DNA of 64,000 nucleotides from Lipingzhangella halophila (GTDB lineage Bacteria; Actinomycetota; Actinomycetes; Streptosporangiales; Streptosporangiaceae): NCBI RefSeq assembly GCF_014203805.1, contig NZ_JACHJT010000002.1, positions 806,001 to 870,000 of the forward strand, read 5' to 3'. Shown piece by piece: positions 1 to 8,164 of this stretch (position 1 is its first letter; each line of letters starts with the position of its first letter). The notes under the pieces were generated by a model. It saw only the letters and a program-made list of their open reading frames with translations, ran no database searches and was not told where the DNA came from. The position numbers and the translations under genes were made by a program.

Positions 1-1
1 C

Positions 2-490
2 CAGGGCGCCGACATCGAGGACCTGGCGGAATCGACGAGTACGGCGACGGCCACGGGTACCGCCACGGGCACGGGGGAACTATGGGCGCAACTGATGCTC
101 GGGATCACCGCCGAGGTCAGTGGTTCACTAACCACTTCGTGGACATCGCGGTCGACGCTAAGGGGCAGGGTCGGCAGCCGGGTGGATGTCAGGTCCACGC
201 AGCGGCGCCAGGTGAAGCAATTCGACTACGAGTTCCCCATCGACTTCGGTGGGTATGTCGCCTTGTACTATCCCGAACCGGTATATGTCCGGGAGTCCCC
301 TCCGCAGGACCGCCCCCCGAACTACTCCCATGTCGTCGCGAAGAAAATGAGCGATCTCGGTATTTCCGACGAAGGCAAGCCTTTCACTCAATACGGAGAA
401 GCCGAGATCGTCTCCACCCTCGCGGGAGAGCACACCGTATTCGACTATGAGAGCCTCCACTATGAAGACCAGCCGCTCTACAAGGGATGA
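2..490 (+). CDS. 3' end of a secreted-type, possibly aerolysin-like (ETX/MTX2) protein
   Basis: The reading frame is already open at the window edge, so only the last 162 residues are visible and the true start is outside. The fragment opens with a Ser/Thr/Gly-rich alternating stretch (STSTATATGTATGTG), then ITAEVSGSLTTSWTSRS, then a charged strand and a Tyr-rich tail ending in PLYKG. Alternating S/T amphipathic strands of this kind are typical of the membrane-insertion hairpin of aerolysin-fold (ETX/MTX2) pore-forming proteins, and the order hairpin then C-terminal beta strands would fit. That assignment is inference from pattern only; no catalytic motif exists to confirm it. It could equally be another beta-rich surface protein. 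A small acidic protein follows 35 bases downstream and may be co-transcribed. Confidence 0.5.
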   Translation, partial: QGADIEDLAESTSTATATGTATGTGELWAQLMLGITAEVSGSLTTSWTSRSTLRGRVGSRVDVRSTQRRQVKQFDYEFPIDFGGYVALYYPEPVYVRESPPQDRPPNYSHVVAKKMSDLGISDEGKPFTQYGEAEIVSTLAGEHTVFDYESLHYEDQPLYKG

Positions 491-525
491 CCGTACGTCC
501 ACCGAGGAGATCAAAGGGGAAAGCC

Positions 526-885
526 GTGTCGTTCGAAAACATATTCAACGGCGGAGCGAATGAATCCGGCTCCGCCGAGCAGACTGCCCGAGACGTCCAC
601 ACGAACATTCCCGGCGCTACGGACACCTCGCACATCGTGCGGCAGAAATCGCCTGAGGCGCTCACCGTCATGAACTACATCTCCTCCCTGTTCCAGAATA
701 GCCAGGAGATGGCCGGCGATCAGCGGCAAGCCAGCCAGAACCCCGCCTCGACGGCTGGCATGGCGGCCTCGGCCAAGGGAGCGGCATCCGAGAACATGCA
801 CGTGACGATCAGCGAAGACGATCTGCCGGAGCCTCCAGAGCGGGCGGATCTTCCGGATAGGCAACGCCCAGAGCAGGAGGGGTGA
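526..885 (+). CDS. small hydrophilic protein of unknown function (119 aa)
   Basis: I do not recognise this protein. The preferred start is the GTG at 526, because an AAAGGGGA ribosome site lies six bases upstream; an in-frame ATG at 487 overlaps the preceding stop but has no such site. The product is polar and low in hydrophobic residues, with a central segment near residues 45-55 (MNYISSLFQNS) that could form one amphipathic helix, an Ala/Ser/Gln-rich middle, and an acidic proline-rich tail (EDDLPEPPERADLPD). It has no signal peptide or membrane segment. It probably shares a transcript with the truncated gene upstream, and a strong hairpin follows it, so the two may form one short operon. 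Confidence 0.65.
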   Translation: MSFENIFNGGANESGSAEQTARDVHTNIPGATDTSHIVRQKSPEALTVMNYISSLFQNSQEMAGDQRQASQNPASTAGMAASAKGAASENMHVTISEDDLPEPPERADLPDRQRPEQEG

Positions 886-903
886 CGCACAAGCCACCCC
901 GAG

Positions 904-932
904 GGCAGGGGGCCGCTCAGCGGCCCCCTGCC
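904..932 (+). terminator. intrinsic terminator-like hairpin
   Basis: A perfect 13-bp stem (GGCAGGGGGCCGC paired with GCGGCCCCCTGCC) closes a TCA loop 18 bases after the preceding stop codon. It has no T-tract, which is common for actinobacterial terminators. Confidence 0.75.
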
Positions 933-2163
933 GGGCACTTCCGCACACGCGGCCACCCCGGTCTTCCACGCCGTCGGTGTCGGTGAGGCGTGCGTCGTCG
1001 GGTGTCACGACGCGGCGGGGAATGATCGAATGATTGGAACAATGGCTTACGGGAATTGCTGCACCGGCCACGATGCGTGGACCTGAGCTGTTCCCAACAT
1101 GACGGTGCAGGTCACGACGCCCACCTGCTCCGAAGGGCTGGGGGCAATAATCCCCTGGTAGATGGGTGCTCAACCACGATCACCGCTACCACCAGAGGCT
1201 CCGCCTGCTCGTCCACCCCGCCGGTATCGATGTGTCCAGCGCGGCCCCGCGCCTCCTGGCCGCCCGCCCGCATGAGAACCGCCAGGAGCGGGCACGCGGT
1301 GGCGGCGGTTGAACCCGGGACGCCAAACCCTGGCCGCCCCGGCCCCGGCCTCGCCCAGGCCGCCCGCACCGCATCGATGAAGGCCTCTCTGATCCTGGAC
1401 GGAGTCCTGGCGCCCATCGACCGCGTCGCCGCCCGGCCTACCGATATCGGTGTGGTCAGCTCGGGTTAGCGCCATCGCTGCCCTCCTTCGCGGGCAACTG
1501 GACGTGAGTACAGGGTTCTGCGTCGGCATCGGCGAGTGCGTCAGGGTGCGGGACGACGATCAGGGCGTCTCCGAACCATCCCGGCAATCGCAAAGGGGCC
1601 GTCGGCATCGGCGGCGGCGCGCGGGCCGAGGAGAAGACCCCCGAGGTCGCCATCCACTTGCTCGTCTGCGCTGCAATCTCCTGGGGAGTAGGCCCACAGA
1701 GCCGCGAGCTGACGCAGCTCTGCCCCCTGTTGCTGTATCGCGGTGCTGCTGCCATGGGGACGTGGCAGGCAGCGATCAAGGCCGGCGACCGAGCGGGAAG
1801 GCCGGCCTGACGGGCAGCGTTGGACGCGGTATCGATGGTCTCGGGTGTGAGCAGCGGCGGTGGGGAATCGGCGACCGAATCGTCGTCACCTGCCGAGCCC
1901 GCGTCAGCACGCATGGAGAAGACGGGATCCCAGAGGTCGGCCAGGATCCGGTAGAGGCGGGGAATCGTGGGTGTGTGCGGCCTGCCCAGATACCCGCGCA
2001 ACAGGGAGAAGAGACCCGCGGCGGCACCGCGGCCGCGTGTCAGCGCGGGCAGCAGAACGTACCCCTCAGCCGGTGGTAGCCGCCGTGGAAGTCCAACAGT
2101 ACGGCGTCGGTCCACAGTCGGCGGATGATCGCGCACGCGGAGCGAAGGGATCAAGCACGTTCA
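933..2163. other. 1.2-kb stretch without a convincing intact gene; probable gene remnants
   Basis: No frame here shows a ribosome site plus a recognisable protein. The long frames on both strands are Arg/Pro-rich and look like shadows. On the minus strand around 2060-2150 a short frame reads RRLWTDAVLLDFHGGYH, and another around 1900-2050 reads LFSLLRGYLGRPHTPTIPRLYRILADLW; both look like once-coding sequence, but they lie in different frames. The region is best read as degraded genes. No family could be assigned. Confidence 0.4.
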
Positions 2164-2340
2164 GGCGATGATCGCGCTGGCGCGGCGGCGATCGCGACCG
2201 GCCTGGTCATGATGCTTCTGCTACCGGTGATGTTCTTGCGCAGCCTGGCCACCGACGGCCTCATCATCGCGGCGTCCAGTGCCCTGGTCGCCCTCACACC
2301 GCTGCCGGTGGTCCGGGCCGGCGGCCGCCCTATGCCGAAG
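2164..2340 (+). pseudogene. fragment of an MMPL/RND-type transporter
   Basis: One frame encodes AIATGLVMMLLLPVMFLRSL followed by a second hydrophobic helix and ALTPLPVVRAGGR. This resembles the C-terminal membrane helices of MMPL family exporters, which typically read GLTVA...LLLFP..FLRS...LAALTLLPALLALLGRR. Only about 55 residues of a protein normally over 700 aa remain. There is no start and no ribosome site, and the surrounding frame degenerates into Arg-rich sequence. It is a relic of a lost gene; the family call rests on resemblance only. Confidence 0.45.
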
Positions 2341-2477
2341 TGCAGAGTGCGATCCCGCCCCAATAGGGATTCGGTGGCGGGCCGCCACTTGGTGTAATCG
2401 CGGTCTCCCCGAAGGGCGAAGCGCTTCCGCGCCGCCCGGGGATGCGCACCGTTCACCACTGGAAGGAACAACCCATC

Positions 2478-3656
2478 ATGCGACACGGACTCGGGTCGAT
2501 GACCCGACGCGGCACCGCCACCGCCGTCGCCGCGGGGCTCGCGCTCGGGCTGGCACAGGTCCCGGCCCAGGCCGACAAGGGAGGACCGCCGCGTTCCAAG
2601 GAGATACGCGCCCACATGGACGAGCTGGTTTCGTCCGAAGCGGCCACGGCCATCATCGCCCGCACCGGCGGCGGCAAAAAGGAGTGGAGCGGCAGCGCCG
2701 GCGTGTCCGATCTCGAATCCGGCGGCCCCGCCGACCCGGAGGGCCATTTCCGTATCGGAAGCAACACCAAGACCTTCGTGGCCACCGTGCTCCTGCAGCT
2801 CGTCGACGAGGGCGCGCTGAGCCTCGACGACCCGGTCGAGCGCCATCTGCCCGGCACGGTCCCCAACGGGGAGGCGATCACCGTGCGCCAGATTCTCAAC
2901 CACACCAGCGGCCTGTACAACTACAGCAGTGTGCCCGGCTACGAGATCGGCAGCTGGCGCGGGGATGACCGGTTCACCACCTACCACCCGGAGGAGCTCC
3001 TCGGTGCCGCGTTCGAGAACGATCCCTACTTCGAGCCGGGCGAAGGCTGGCACTACTCCAACACGAACTTCATCGTCTCCGGGATGCTCATCGAACGTCT
3101 CACCGGCAACGCATACGGCGACGAGATCCGGGCCCGCATTCTCGACCCCCTCGACCTCAACGACACGAGCCTGCCCGGGACCGACCACACCCTTCCCGAC
3201 CCGCACGCCCGCGGGTACACACCGGTCGAAGGCGAGGGTTACCGCGACGCCACCGAGTACAACCCCTCGATCGGCTGGGCGGCGGGCGAGATGATCTCCA
3301 CAACCGCCGACCTCGGACGCTTCCTCACCGCGCTGCTCGGCGGTGACCTCATGAGCTCCGAGTCCTTGGAGGCCATGAAGGACACGGTCGACACCGGGGG
3401 CGAGGACAGCGCGTACGGTCTGGGCCTGATCGAGTACAAGCTGGACTGCGGCGAGAGCGTGTTCGGCCACGGAGGCACCGAGGTCGCCTACGTCAGCGGC
3501 ATGACCCAGGCCGAGGACGGGCGGCAGTTCGTCTACGCGGCGAGCCTGCACAAGCTGGAGAACGCCCCGCCCGGCGCCCGGGACGCGCTGCTGGACGCGG
3601 CGTACTGTCCGCCGGATCACCCCGGCGAGGGGAAGCCGGGGCGGCCGGGGAAGTAG
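2478..3656 (+). CDS. secreted serine hydrolase, beta-lactamase / D-Ala-D-Ala carboxypeptidase family
   Basis: The start is the ATG at 2478, ten bases after GGAAGGA, giving 392 residues. The N-terminus is a signal peptide (Arg-rich start, hydrophobic AVAAGLALGLAQV, cleavage expected after AQA), so the enzyme acts outside the cytoplasm. The penicillin-binding fold is shown by the nucleophile motif S-N-T-K (GSNTKTF), the tyrosine motif Y-S-N (GWHYSNTNF) and the third motif H-G-G (FGHGGTEVAY), in the usual order and spacing. Relatives hydrolyse D-alanyl peptides, esters or beta-lactams, and the substrate cannot be told from sequence. A paralogue without a signal peptide lies at 5122-6183, beyond a MarR-type regulator. 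The Lys/Gly/Pro-rich C-terminal tail (GEGKPGRPGK) is probably disordered. Confidence 0.92.
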   Translation: MRHGLGSMTRRGTATAVAAGLALGLAQVPAQADKGGPPRSKEIRAHMDELVSSEAATAIIARTGGGKKEWSGSAGVSDLESGGPADPEGHFRIGSNTKTFVATVLLQLVDEGALSLDDPVERHLPGTVPNGEAITVRQILNHTSGLYNYSSVPGYEIGSWRGDDRFTTYHPEELLGAAFENDPYFEPGEGWHYSNTNFIVSGMLIERLTGNAYGDEIRARILDPLDLNDTSLPGTDHTLPDPHARGYTPVEGEGYRDATEYNPSIGWAAGEMISTTADLGRFLTALLGGDLMSSESLEAMKDTVDTGGEDSAYGLGLIEYKLDCGESVFGHGGTEVAYVSGMTQAEDGRQFVYAASLHKLENAPPGARDALLDAAYCPPDHPGEGKPGRPGK

Positions 3657-4226
3657 CGACCGTGTAGATCGTGCTCCGCCCGCGGTACCCGTGCCGACGT
3701 ATCCGGTTGACGTGCCTGGTTCCCAGCACGCTGTCTGGGAGGCTGCGGAGGATTGTGGCCCTGTGGCTGCGGCCGCGGGGCCGCGATCGTGTGCATGCGA
3801 GGAGAGAGGACCAGCACGAGATTGTCTACAAGGCGCTGATGCACAAGTCAGTGTGCGGCTTGTGACAGGCCATGGGGGCTCGGTTTCCGCGGCATCCGCG
3901 GGGATGCCTGGCCGGAAGCCGTGCGGATGAGAGGTGGCGGACTTCCCGGTTCCGGTGTTTGTCGGTGTGGTGGCGGCTTGGAGGTGCGGGGGCGGGACCT
4001 CAGCGGTGGTCGGGGCATGAGGCATCGCGGGCTTTTCCGCCGCGGAGGGCTCTTCGAGGCCGAGATGAGCGAGAATCCGGTTGGCGGCACCTTGGGGGCG
4101 CTTGAGGGCTGGACGGGCCGCACGGCCACCGCCGGCCCGGTACGTGAGGTGATCCGCGCCCGGTGTGCCGAGGAAATGCGGGGGGCGGCCAGCCGACCGG
4201 CCCGCGCCCGAGTACACACGGGGCAC
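3657..4226. other. 570-base gap with no supported gene
   Basis: Frames on both strands are proline- or arginine-rich and lack ribosome sites. I see no recognisable protein, RNA or strong hairpin here. It separates two convergent units, the serine hydrolase and the HTH/MarR regulator. Confidence 0.5.
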
Positions 4227-4952
4227 TCACATACGAGTGGACGATGACCGCTGCGGTGCTTCGGTGAGTATGTGTCGCCAGCGGCGGGCCCGGTCCGTGA
4301 TGTCGTTGGTGACCTGTTGGTGGAAGCGGCTCAGCGCGTATAGGCGGGCGCCGGCCGGTGTCGTGGAGCCGAGGAGGTCGGCTCCCTGGCGAGCGGTGTC
4401 GGCGAGCTGGTGGTTTCGCTGAGCGCTGGCCAGCAGTGCCTGGAACCACGCGTCGGGATCGACGACGTAACGTTCGGCCCGTCGCCGAGGGACGTGTTCG
4501 CGTCGGATTATCCCTTGCCCTTCAAGGTGTCCGATGGCCTTGGAGACCGACGCCGAGCTGACCCGCAGGTGCTGCCCGAGCTCCACCGCGGTCAGGGATC
4601 CTTCGTCGGTGGTGTGCAGGGCGGCGAGCACCCTCGCGGGCATGCGGGACAGTCCGGTGTGGACGAGGGTTGTGGCCAGTTGCTGCTCGAAGGCGCGGAC
4701 GGTTTCCGGGGTGTGGCGGCCTGGACTCGTTGCGGGTTCCGGGGCGGGTTTGCGTCGGCGCGCGCGCCGTTTCGTGGCTCGGTGGGCCAGGTCGGGGTCG
4801 TAGCCGGCGGGACCCCCGTTACGTGTGATCTCGCGGCTGATTGTGGAAGTCGGCCGGGCCAGCCTGCGCGCGATCTCGGCGTAGCCGAGCCCGTCGGCCA
4901 GGCCCGTGGCGATGACTCGACGGTCTCGGCGAGTGAGCCGCGTACCGGGCAT
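4227..4952 (-). CDS. regulator fusing an IS30-type HTH to a GbsR/MarR winged helix
   Basis: The 241-residue product starts at the ATG ending at 4952, with GGAGGT eight bases upstream. Residues 5-65 match the HTH_38 domain of IS30 transposases (LTRRDRRVIATGLADGLGYAEIARRL...TISREI), followed by a basic linker (ATKRRARRRKP). Residues about 95-165 form a MarR/GbsR-like winged helix (SLTAVELGQHLRVSSASVSKAIGHLEGQGIIRRE), and a helical C-terminus follows. This two-HTH arrangement occurs in actinobacterial regulators and is not a transposase, since no DDE catalytic domain is present. It is divergent from the serine hydrolase at 5122 and has a palindrome in its own leader, so it probably controls both. 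Confidence 0.85.
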   Translation of the reverse strand: MPGTRLTRRDRRVIATGLADGLGYAEIARRLARPTSTISREITRNGGPAGYDPDLAHRATKRRARRRKPAPEPATSPGRHTPETVRAFEQQLATTLVHTGLSRMPARVLAALHTTDEGSLTAVELGQHLRVSSASVSKAIGHLEGQGIIRREHVPRRRAERYVVDPDAWFQALLASAQRNHQLADTARQGADLLGSTTPAGARLYALSRFHQQVTNDITDRARRWRHILTEAPQRSSSTRM

Positions 4953-4967
4953 CGTGGTACACCTCCG

Positions 4968-4977
4968 TATTGCAATA
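4968..4977. promoter_or_regulatory. 10-bp palindrome TATTGCAATA, candidate operator
   Basis: TATTGCAATA is a perfect palindrome 15 bases upstream of the HTH/MarR regulator start, in an AT-rich island within GC-rich DNA. Its position between divergent genes fits autoregulation by the MarR domain. Binding is inferred. Confidence 0.45.
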
Positions 4978-5121
4978 AAAGTCTAACCGACGCAACGATT
5001 TAGTGCGGTTGACCTGCAGAATAGTAACTCGAATCGAAAAGCCCGCTTTTGAAGAAATAAGTAATGCACTATTAGGCTGCGCTCGTTCTCAACCACCGAA
5101 TGTGATCCCAGGGGGATTCGC

Positions 5122-6183
5122 GTGGTGCTTCAACAGCAGCTCGACCGCGTAGTGGCCGAGGAAGGTGTTCCGGGCATCATCGCCGAAGTCCGCACCGAAG
5201 ACGGCGACACGTGGTTCGGCGCGGCCGGAGTCGGCGACATAGAGACCAAGAAGCCGCGTCGCCGCGAGGAGCACTTCCGCATCGGCAGCGCCACCAAGAC
5301 ATTCACTTCTACCATCACGTTGCAGCTCGCCGCGGAGGGACGGCTAAGCCTGGACGACTCGGTGGAGAAATGGCTCCCCGGTCTGGTCCGGGGACACGGC
5401 AACGACGGCAGTGCGATCACCATCCGGCAACTGCTCGCCATGACCGACGGCTTGTACCTCTACTCGATGGAGCCCGAGCTGGTAGCCGCCGAGACCGGTC
5501 CGGCGTTCCTGGAGCATCGCTACGAGCGCTACCGGCCCGAGGATCTCGCCAGGGTCGCCTTGTCCCATCCGCCCGCGTGCGCGCCGGGGACGGGCTGGCG
5601 ATACAACAACACCGGCTACATCCTCGCCGGGATGATCGTCGAACGAGTCACCGGACACTCGTTCGCCGACGAGCTCCAGCAGCGCATCGCCCAGCCACTC
5701 GACCTGAAAGACACTTACCTGCCAGGCGACGAGACCACCATCCGCGAGCCACACGCGCGCAACTACACGACCGCTCTGCTCACCGAACCGGGCAGCCCCG
5801 TCTACGACGCCACCGAACTGCACCCGTCCAAGGCATGGACCGCCGGTGGCATGGTCTCCTCGCTCGGCGACCTCAACCGCTTCTTCGGCCTCCTCTTCGG
5901 CGGTCGGCTCCTCCCGCCCGAACAGCAACAGGAACTGCTGACGACTACCTCCACCGAGGGCGCCGGCTGGCTCCCGAACACGCGATACGGCCTCGGCATC
6001 TACACCGAAACCCTGCCCAGCGGCATCACCGTATGGGGCAACGGCGGCGCGATCACCGGTACGTGGACCCTCTCGCTGGGCACCAAGGACGGCCGCCACC
6101 GCCTGACGGCCAACCTCAACGGCGACTGGGGCAACCTGCTCGGCGCCTTCACCCAGCTCGCGGAGACCGCGTTCGGCCGCTAG
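5122..6183 (+). CDS. cytoplasmic serine hydrolase, beta-lactamase family
   Basis: The product is 353 residues from a GTG at 5122, with GGGGG about ten bases upstream; the next codon but one is also usable. It is clearly paralogous to the enzyme at 2478: it keeps S-A-T-K (GSATKTF) and Y-N-N (GWRYNNTGY) in the same contexts. The third motif is different, however: G-N-G-G (VWGNGGAITGT) replaces G-H-G-G. No signal peptide is present, so it should act in the cytosol, unlike its paralogue. The divergent HTH/MarR gene is its likely regulator. Esterase, lactonase or amide hydrolase activity are all possible. Confidence 0.9.
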   Translation: MVLQQQLDRVVAEEGVPGIIAEVRTEDGDTWFGAAGVGDIETKKPRRREEHFRIGSATKTFTSTITLQLAAEGRLSLDDSVEKWLPGLVRGHGNDGSAITIRQLLAMTDGLYLYSMEPELVAAETGPAFLEHRYERYRPEDLARVALSHPPACAPGTGWRYNNTGYILAGMIVERVTGHSFADELQQRIAQPLDLKDTYLPGDETTIREPHARNYTTALLTEPGSPVYDATELHPSKAWTAGGMVSSLGDLNRFFGLLFGGRLLPPEQQQELLTTTSTEGAGWLPNTRYGLGIYTETLPSGITVWGNGGAITGTWTLSLGTKDGRHRLTANLNGDWGNLLGAFTQLAETAFGR

Positions 6184-6361
6184 ACGATTTTGACTCCGTA
6201 TGGATCCAGTGCTCGCAGACGGCTGCAGGGTGTCGATGATCAGCGCTGCTCCCCCGAGCTGATCATGGCGACCTGGTGGACGCTGACCTGGACACTCTGC
6301 TGACCGCGCTGTACCACTCCACTGATGACCGGCGACCGCCTGGCAGGGTCGGATTTGAACG

Positions 6362-6386
6362 GTCACGGCCGCCCGTCGGCCGTGAC
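6362..6386. terminator. bidirectional terminator between convergent genes
   Basis: GTCACGGCCG and CGGCCGTGAC form a perfect 10-bp stem around a CCCGT loop. It lies between the stop of the serine hydrolase and the stop of the KDPG aldolase gene, so it can serve both strands. Confidence 0.7.
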
Positions 6387-6400
6387 TGGGAAGGCCGCCG

Positions 6401-7057
6401 TCAGGTCTGTCCGGCGGGGCGGATCAGGTCGGCGAGCGCGTCCAGTTGATGCGGGTCGGCCAGCGCCGAACCGACCGCGACCGCGTGGGCGCCGGCGGCG
6501 AGGTAGTCGGAAGCGTTACGGGCGTCCACGCCGCCCGTCGCCACCAGATGGATCTGGGGAAACGGCCCGGCCATGGCCGAGAACCATCCGGGGCCCAGGG
6601 ACGCGGCGGGAAACGCCTTGAGCCAGGTGACGCCGTGTGCCAGCGCGGACTGGATCTCGCCGGCGGTGGCCACCCCGGGCAGGTGCGGGATGCCGGCCTC
6701 GGCCGATAGCCGCATCACCTGCGGGTCGAAGCCCGGTGCCACGGTGAAAGCGGCGCCGGCCCGCGCCACGGCCTCCACCTGCTCTGCGGCGATCACCGTG
6801 CCGGCCCCGACGCGACGGCCGCGCTCGGCCGCGGCGGCGGCCGCGGCGCGCAGCGACGGCAGGGCGTCGGGGGTCTGCACCGGGACCTCGACCAGGTCGA
6901 TGCCGAGGTCCCAGGCGCGGCGGGCGTAGGCGACGGTCTCCTGTTCGGGCATCCCCCGCAGGATGGCCATGACGTGTTGGTCGGCGAACAGCTCGGCGAA
7001 GCCTCCACCCCCATTGGAGGCAGGGGTACGGTCGGGGTTCTCCGGAGTCGATGGCAT
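6401..7057 (-). CDS. eda: 2-dehydro-3-deoxy-phosphogluconate (KDPG) aldolase
   Basis: This 218-residue protein matches class I KDPG/KHG aldolases. Visible landmarks are E46-region QETVAYARRAWDLGIDLVEVP, GAGTVIAAEQVEAV, the Schiff-base lysine in VTWLKAFPAA, and the phosphate-binding GGVDARNASDYLAAGAHAVAVGSAL. It cleaves KDPG to pyruvate and glyceraldehyde-3-phosphate in the cytosol. AAGGAGA lies 5-10 bases upstream of the ATG. It is the last gene of a five-gene operon (tctC-tctB-tctA-kdgK-eda). Together with the kinase upstream it completes the lower 2-keto-3-deoxygluconate pathway. Confidence 0.93.
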   Translation of the reverse strand: MPSTPENPDRTPASNGGGGFAELFADQHVMAILRGMPEQETVAYARRAWDLGIDLVEVPVQTPDALPSLRAAAAAAAERGRRVGAGTVIAAEQVEAVARAGAAFTVAPGFDPQVMRLSAEAGIPHLPGVATAGEIQSALAHGVTWLKAFPAASLGPGWFSAMAGPFPQIHLVATGGVDARNASDYLAAGAHAVAVGSALADPHQLDALADLIRPAGQT

Positions 7058-7102
7058 GGGGGCGGTTCTCCTTCGTGTCAGGCGATCAGGGCCAGTGGCG
7101 GT

Positions 7103-8101
7103 TCAGGTGAGGCGCAGGGCCGTCCACTCGGGCTCACTGAGTGCGAGCATGCGCTCGCACTCGTCGCGCACGGGGAACGCGGCGAGGTCCCGCACGCTTT
7201 GCAGGGTGGAGCCGGCCAGGATGTGCCCCAGCCGCAGGCGGTCGCGTACGGGGCGCCCATCGAGCAGCCCGGACAGGAATCCGGCGGCGAACGCGTCGCC
7301 CGCGCCGACCGCCTCCACCACCTTCACGTCGAGAGCTGGCACGAACGTGCTCGCCTCTGCGGTGAAGCAGGTGGCCCCAACGTCGGCGTCCTTGACCACC
7401 AGACAGGCCGCATCGGGGAACAGGGCCCGCACCGCATCAGGGCGGTCCGTTCCCCAGAGGGTCTTGGCCTCGTCCAGCCCGACGAGGATGATGTCGGCCG
7501 CTCCGGCCAACCGGGAAAGGGGCGCGGCCGCGTCCCGCCGGCTCCACAGGCTCGGGCGGTAGTTCACGTCGAAGACGACGGTGGGCCGCCCTTCTGGTGG
7601 ACGCTCTGTGACGAGTCGTTCCACCAGCGCGGCGCACGTTGCCGACAAGGCCGGGGTGATCCCCGAAAGGTGGATCAGTCGGCTGGTGCTCGCCCACCCG
7701 GCGTCGGCTACTTCCGGCCCCATCGCGGCCGCCGCCGAACCGGACCGGTAGTAGTGCACCCGCGTCCCCGAGTCCACGGGGTCCTTGAGGTACATGCCGG
7801 TCGGACGGTGGGGGTCGACGCGCACCAGCCCGGTGTCAACGCCGTGGGACACCAGGGTGTCGGTGACGACCCGGCCGAAGGGGTCGGCACCCACGCTGCT
7901 CACCCAGGCCGCCCGGTGGCCACGGCGGGCCAGCCCGCAGGCGACGTTCGACTCGGCGCCGCCGACCTCCATGGACAGCTTGGGGCGCTGCGCCAGCGGT
8001 GTCCCCGAGTCGGGGGTGAGCAGGACCATGGTCTCGCCGACGCAGACGGCGTCAAAGCGCTCCCGTGCGGGTTGGTCGGGCAGCGTGGGTACGCGTGACA
8101 T
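7103..8101 (-). CDS. kdgK: PfkB-family sugar kinase, probable 2-keto-3-deoxygluconate kinase
   Basis: The protein is 332 residues long with an ATG start and GGAGA upstream. The N-terminal substrate signature (VGETMVLLTPDSGTPL...EVGGAESNVACGLARRG) and C-terminal PfkB signature 2 with the catalytic Asp (VEAVGAGDAFAAGFLSGL) are both present, as is the DVNYRPSLW motif common in KDG kinases. It should phosphorylate 2-keto-3-deoxygluconate with ATP to KDPG, the substrate of the aldolase encoded 45 bases downstream. The pairing with KDPG aldolase is the main reason to prefer KdgK over another PfkB kinase. Confidence 0.88.
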   Translation of the reverse strand: MSRVPTLPDQPARERFDAVCVGETMVLLTPDSGTPLAQRPKLSMEVGGAESNVACGLARRGHRAAWVSSVGADPFGRVVTDTLVSHGVDTGLVRVDPHRPTGMYLKDPVDSGTRVHYYRSGSAAAAMGPEVADAGWASTSRLIHLSGITPALSATCAALVERLVTERPPEGRPTVVFDVNYRPSLWSRRDAAAPLSRLAGAADIILVGLDEAKTLWGTDRPDAVRALFPDAACLVVKDADVGATCFTAEASTFVPALDVKVVEAVGAGDAFAAGFLSGLLDGRPVRDRLRLGHILAGSTLQSVRDLAAFPVRDECERMLALSEPEWTALRLT

Positions 8102-8164
8102 GGGGACGTGTCTCCTTGGCCGTTCAGGGCAGGGCCGGATGCTCCGCGGATCGACGATGCCGCG

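Noticed and set aside
2151-4226. 691-codon open frame on the minus strand
   Set aside because: It is antisense to the serine hydrolase at 2478, Arg/Gly/His-rich, without a ribosome site; a high-GC shadow.
4227-4952. Reading the IS30-type HTH gene as an IS30 transposase
   Set aside because: Only the N-terminal HTH matches; the rest is a MarR-like winged helix, with no DDE residues and no terminal inverted repeats.
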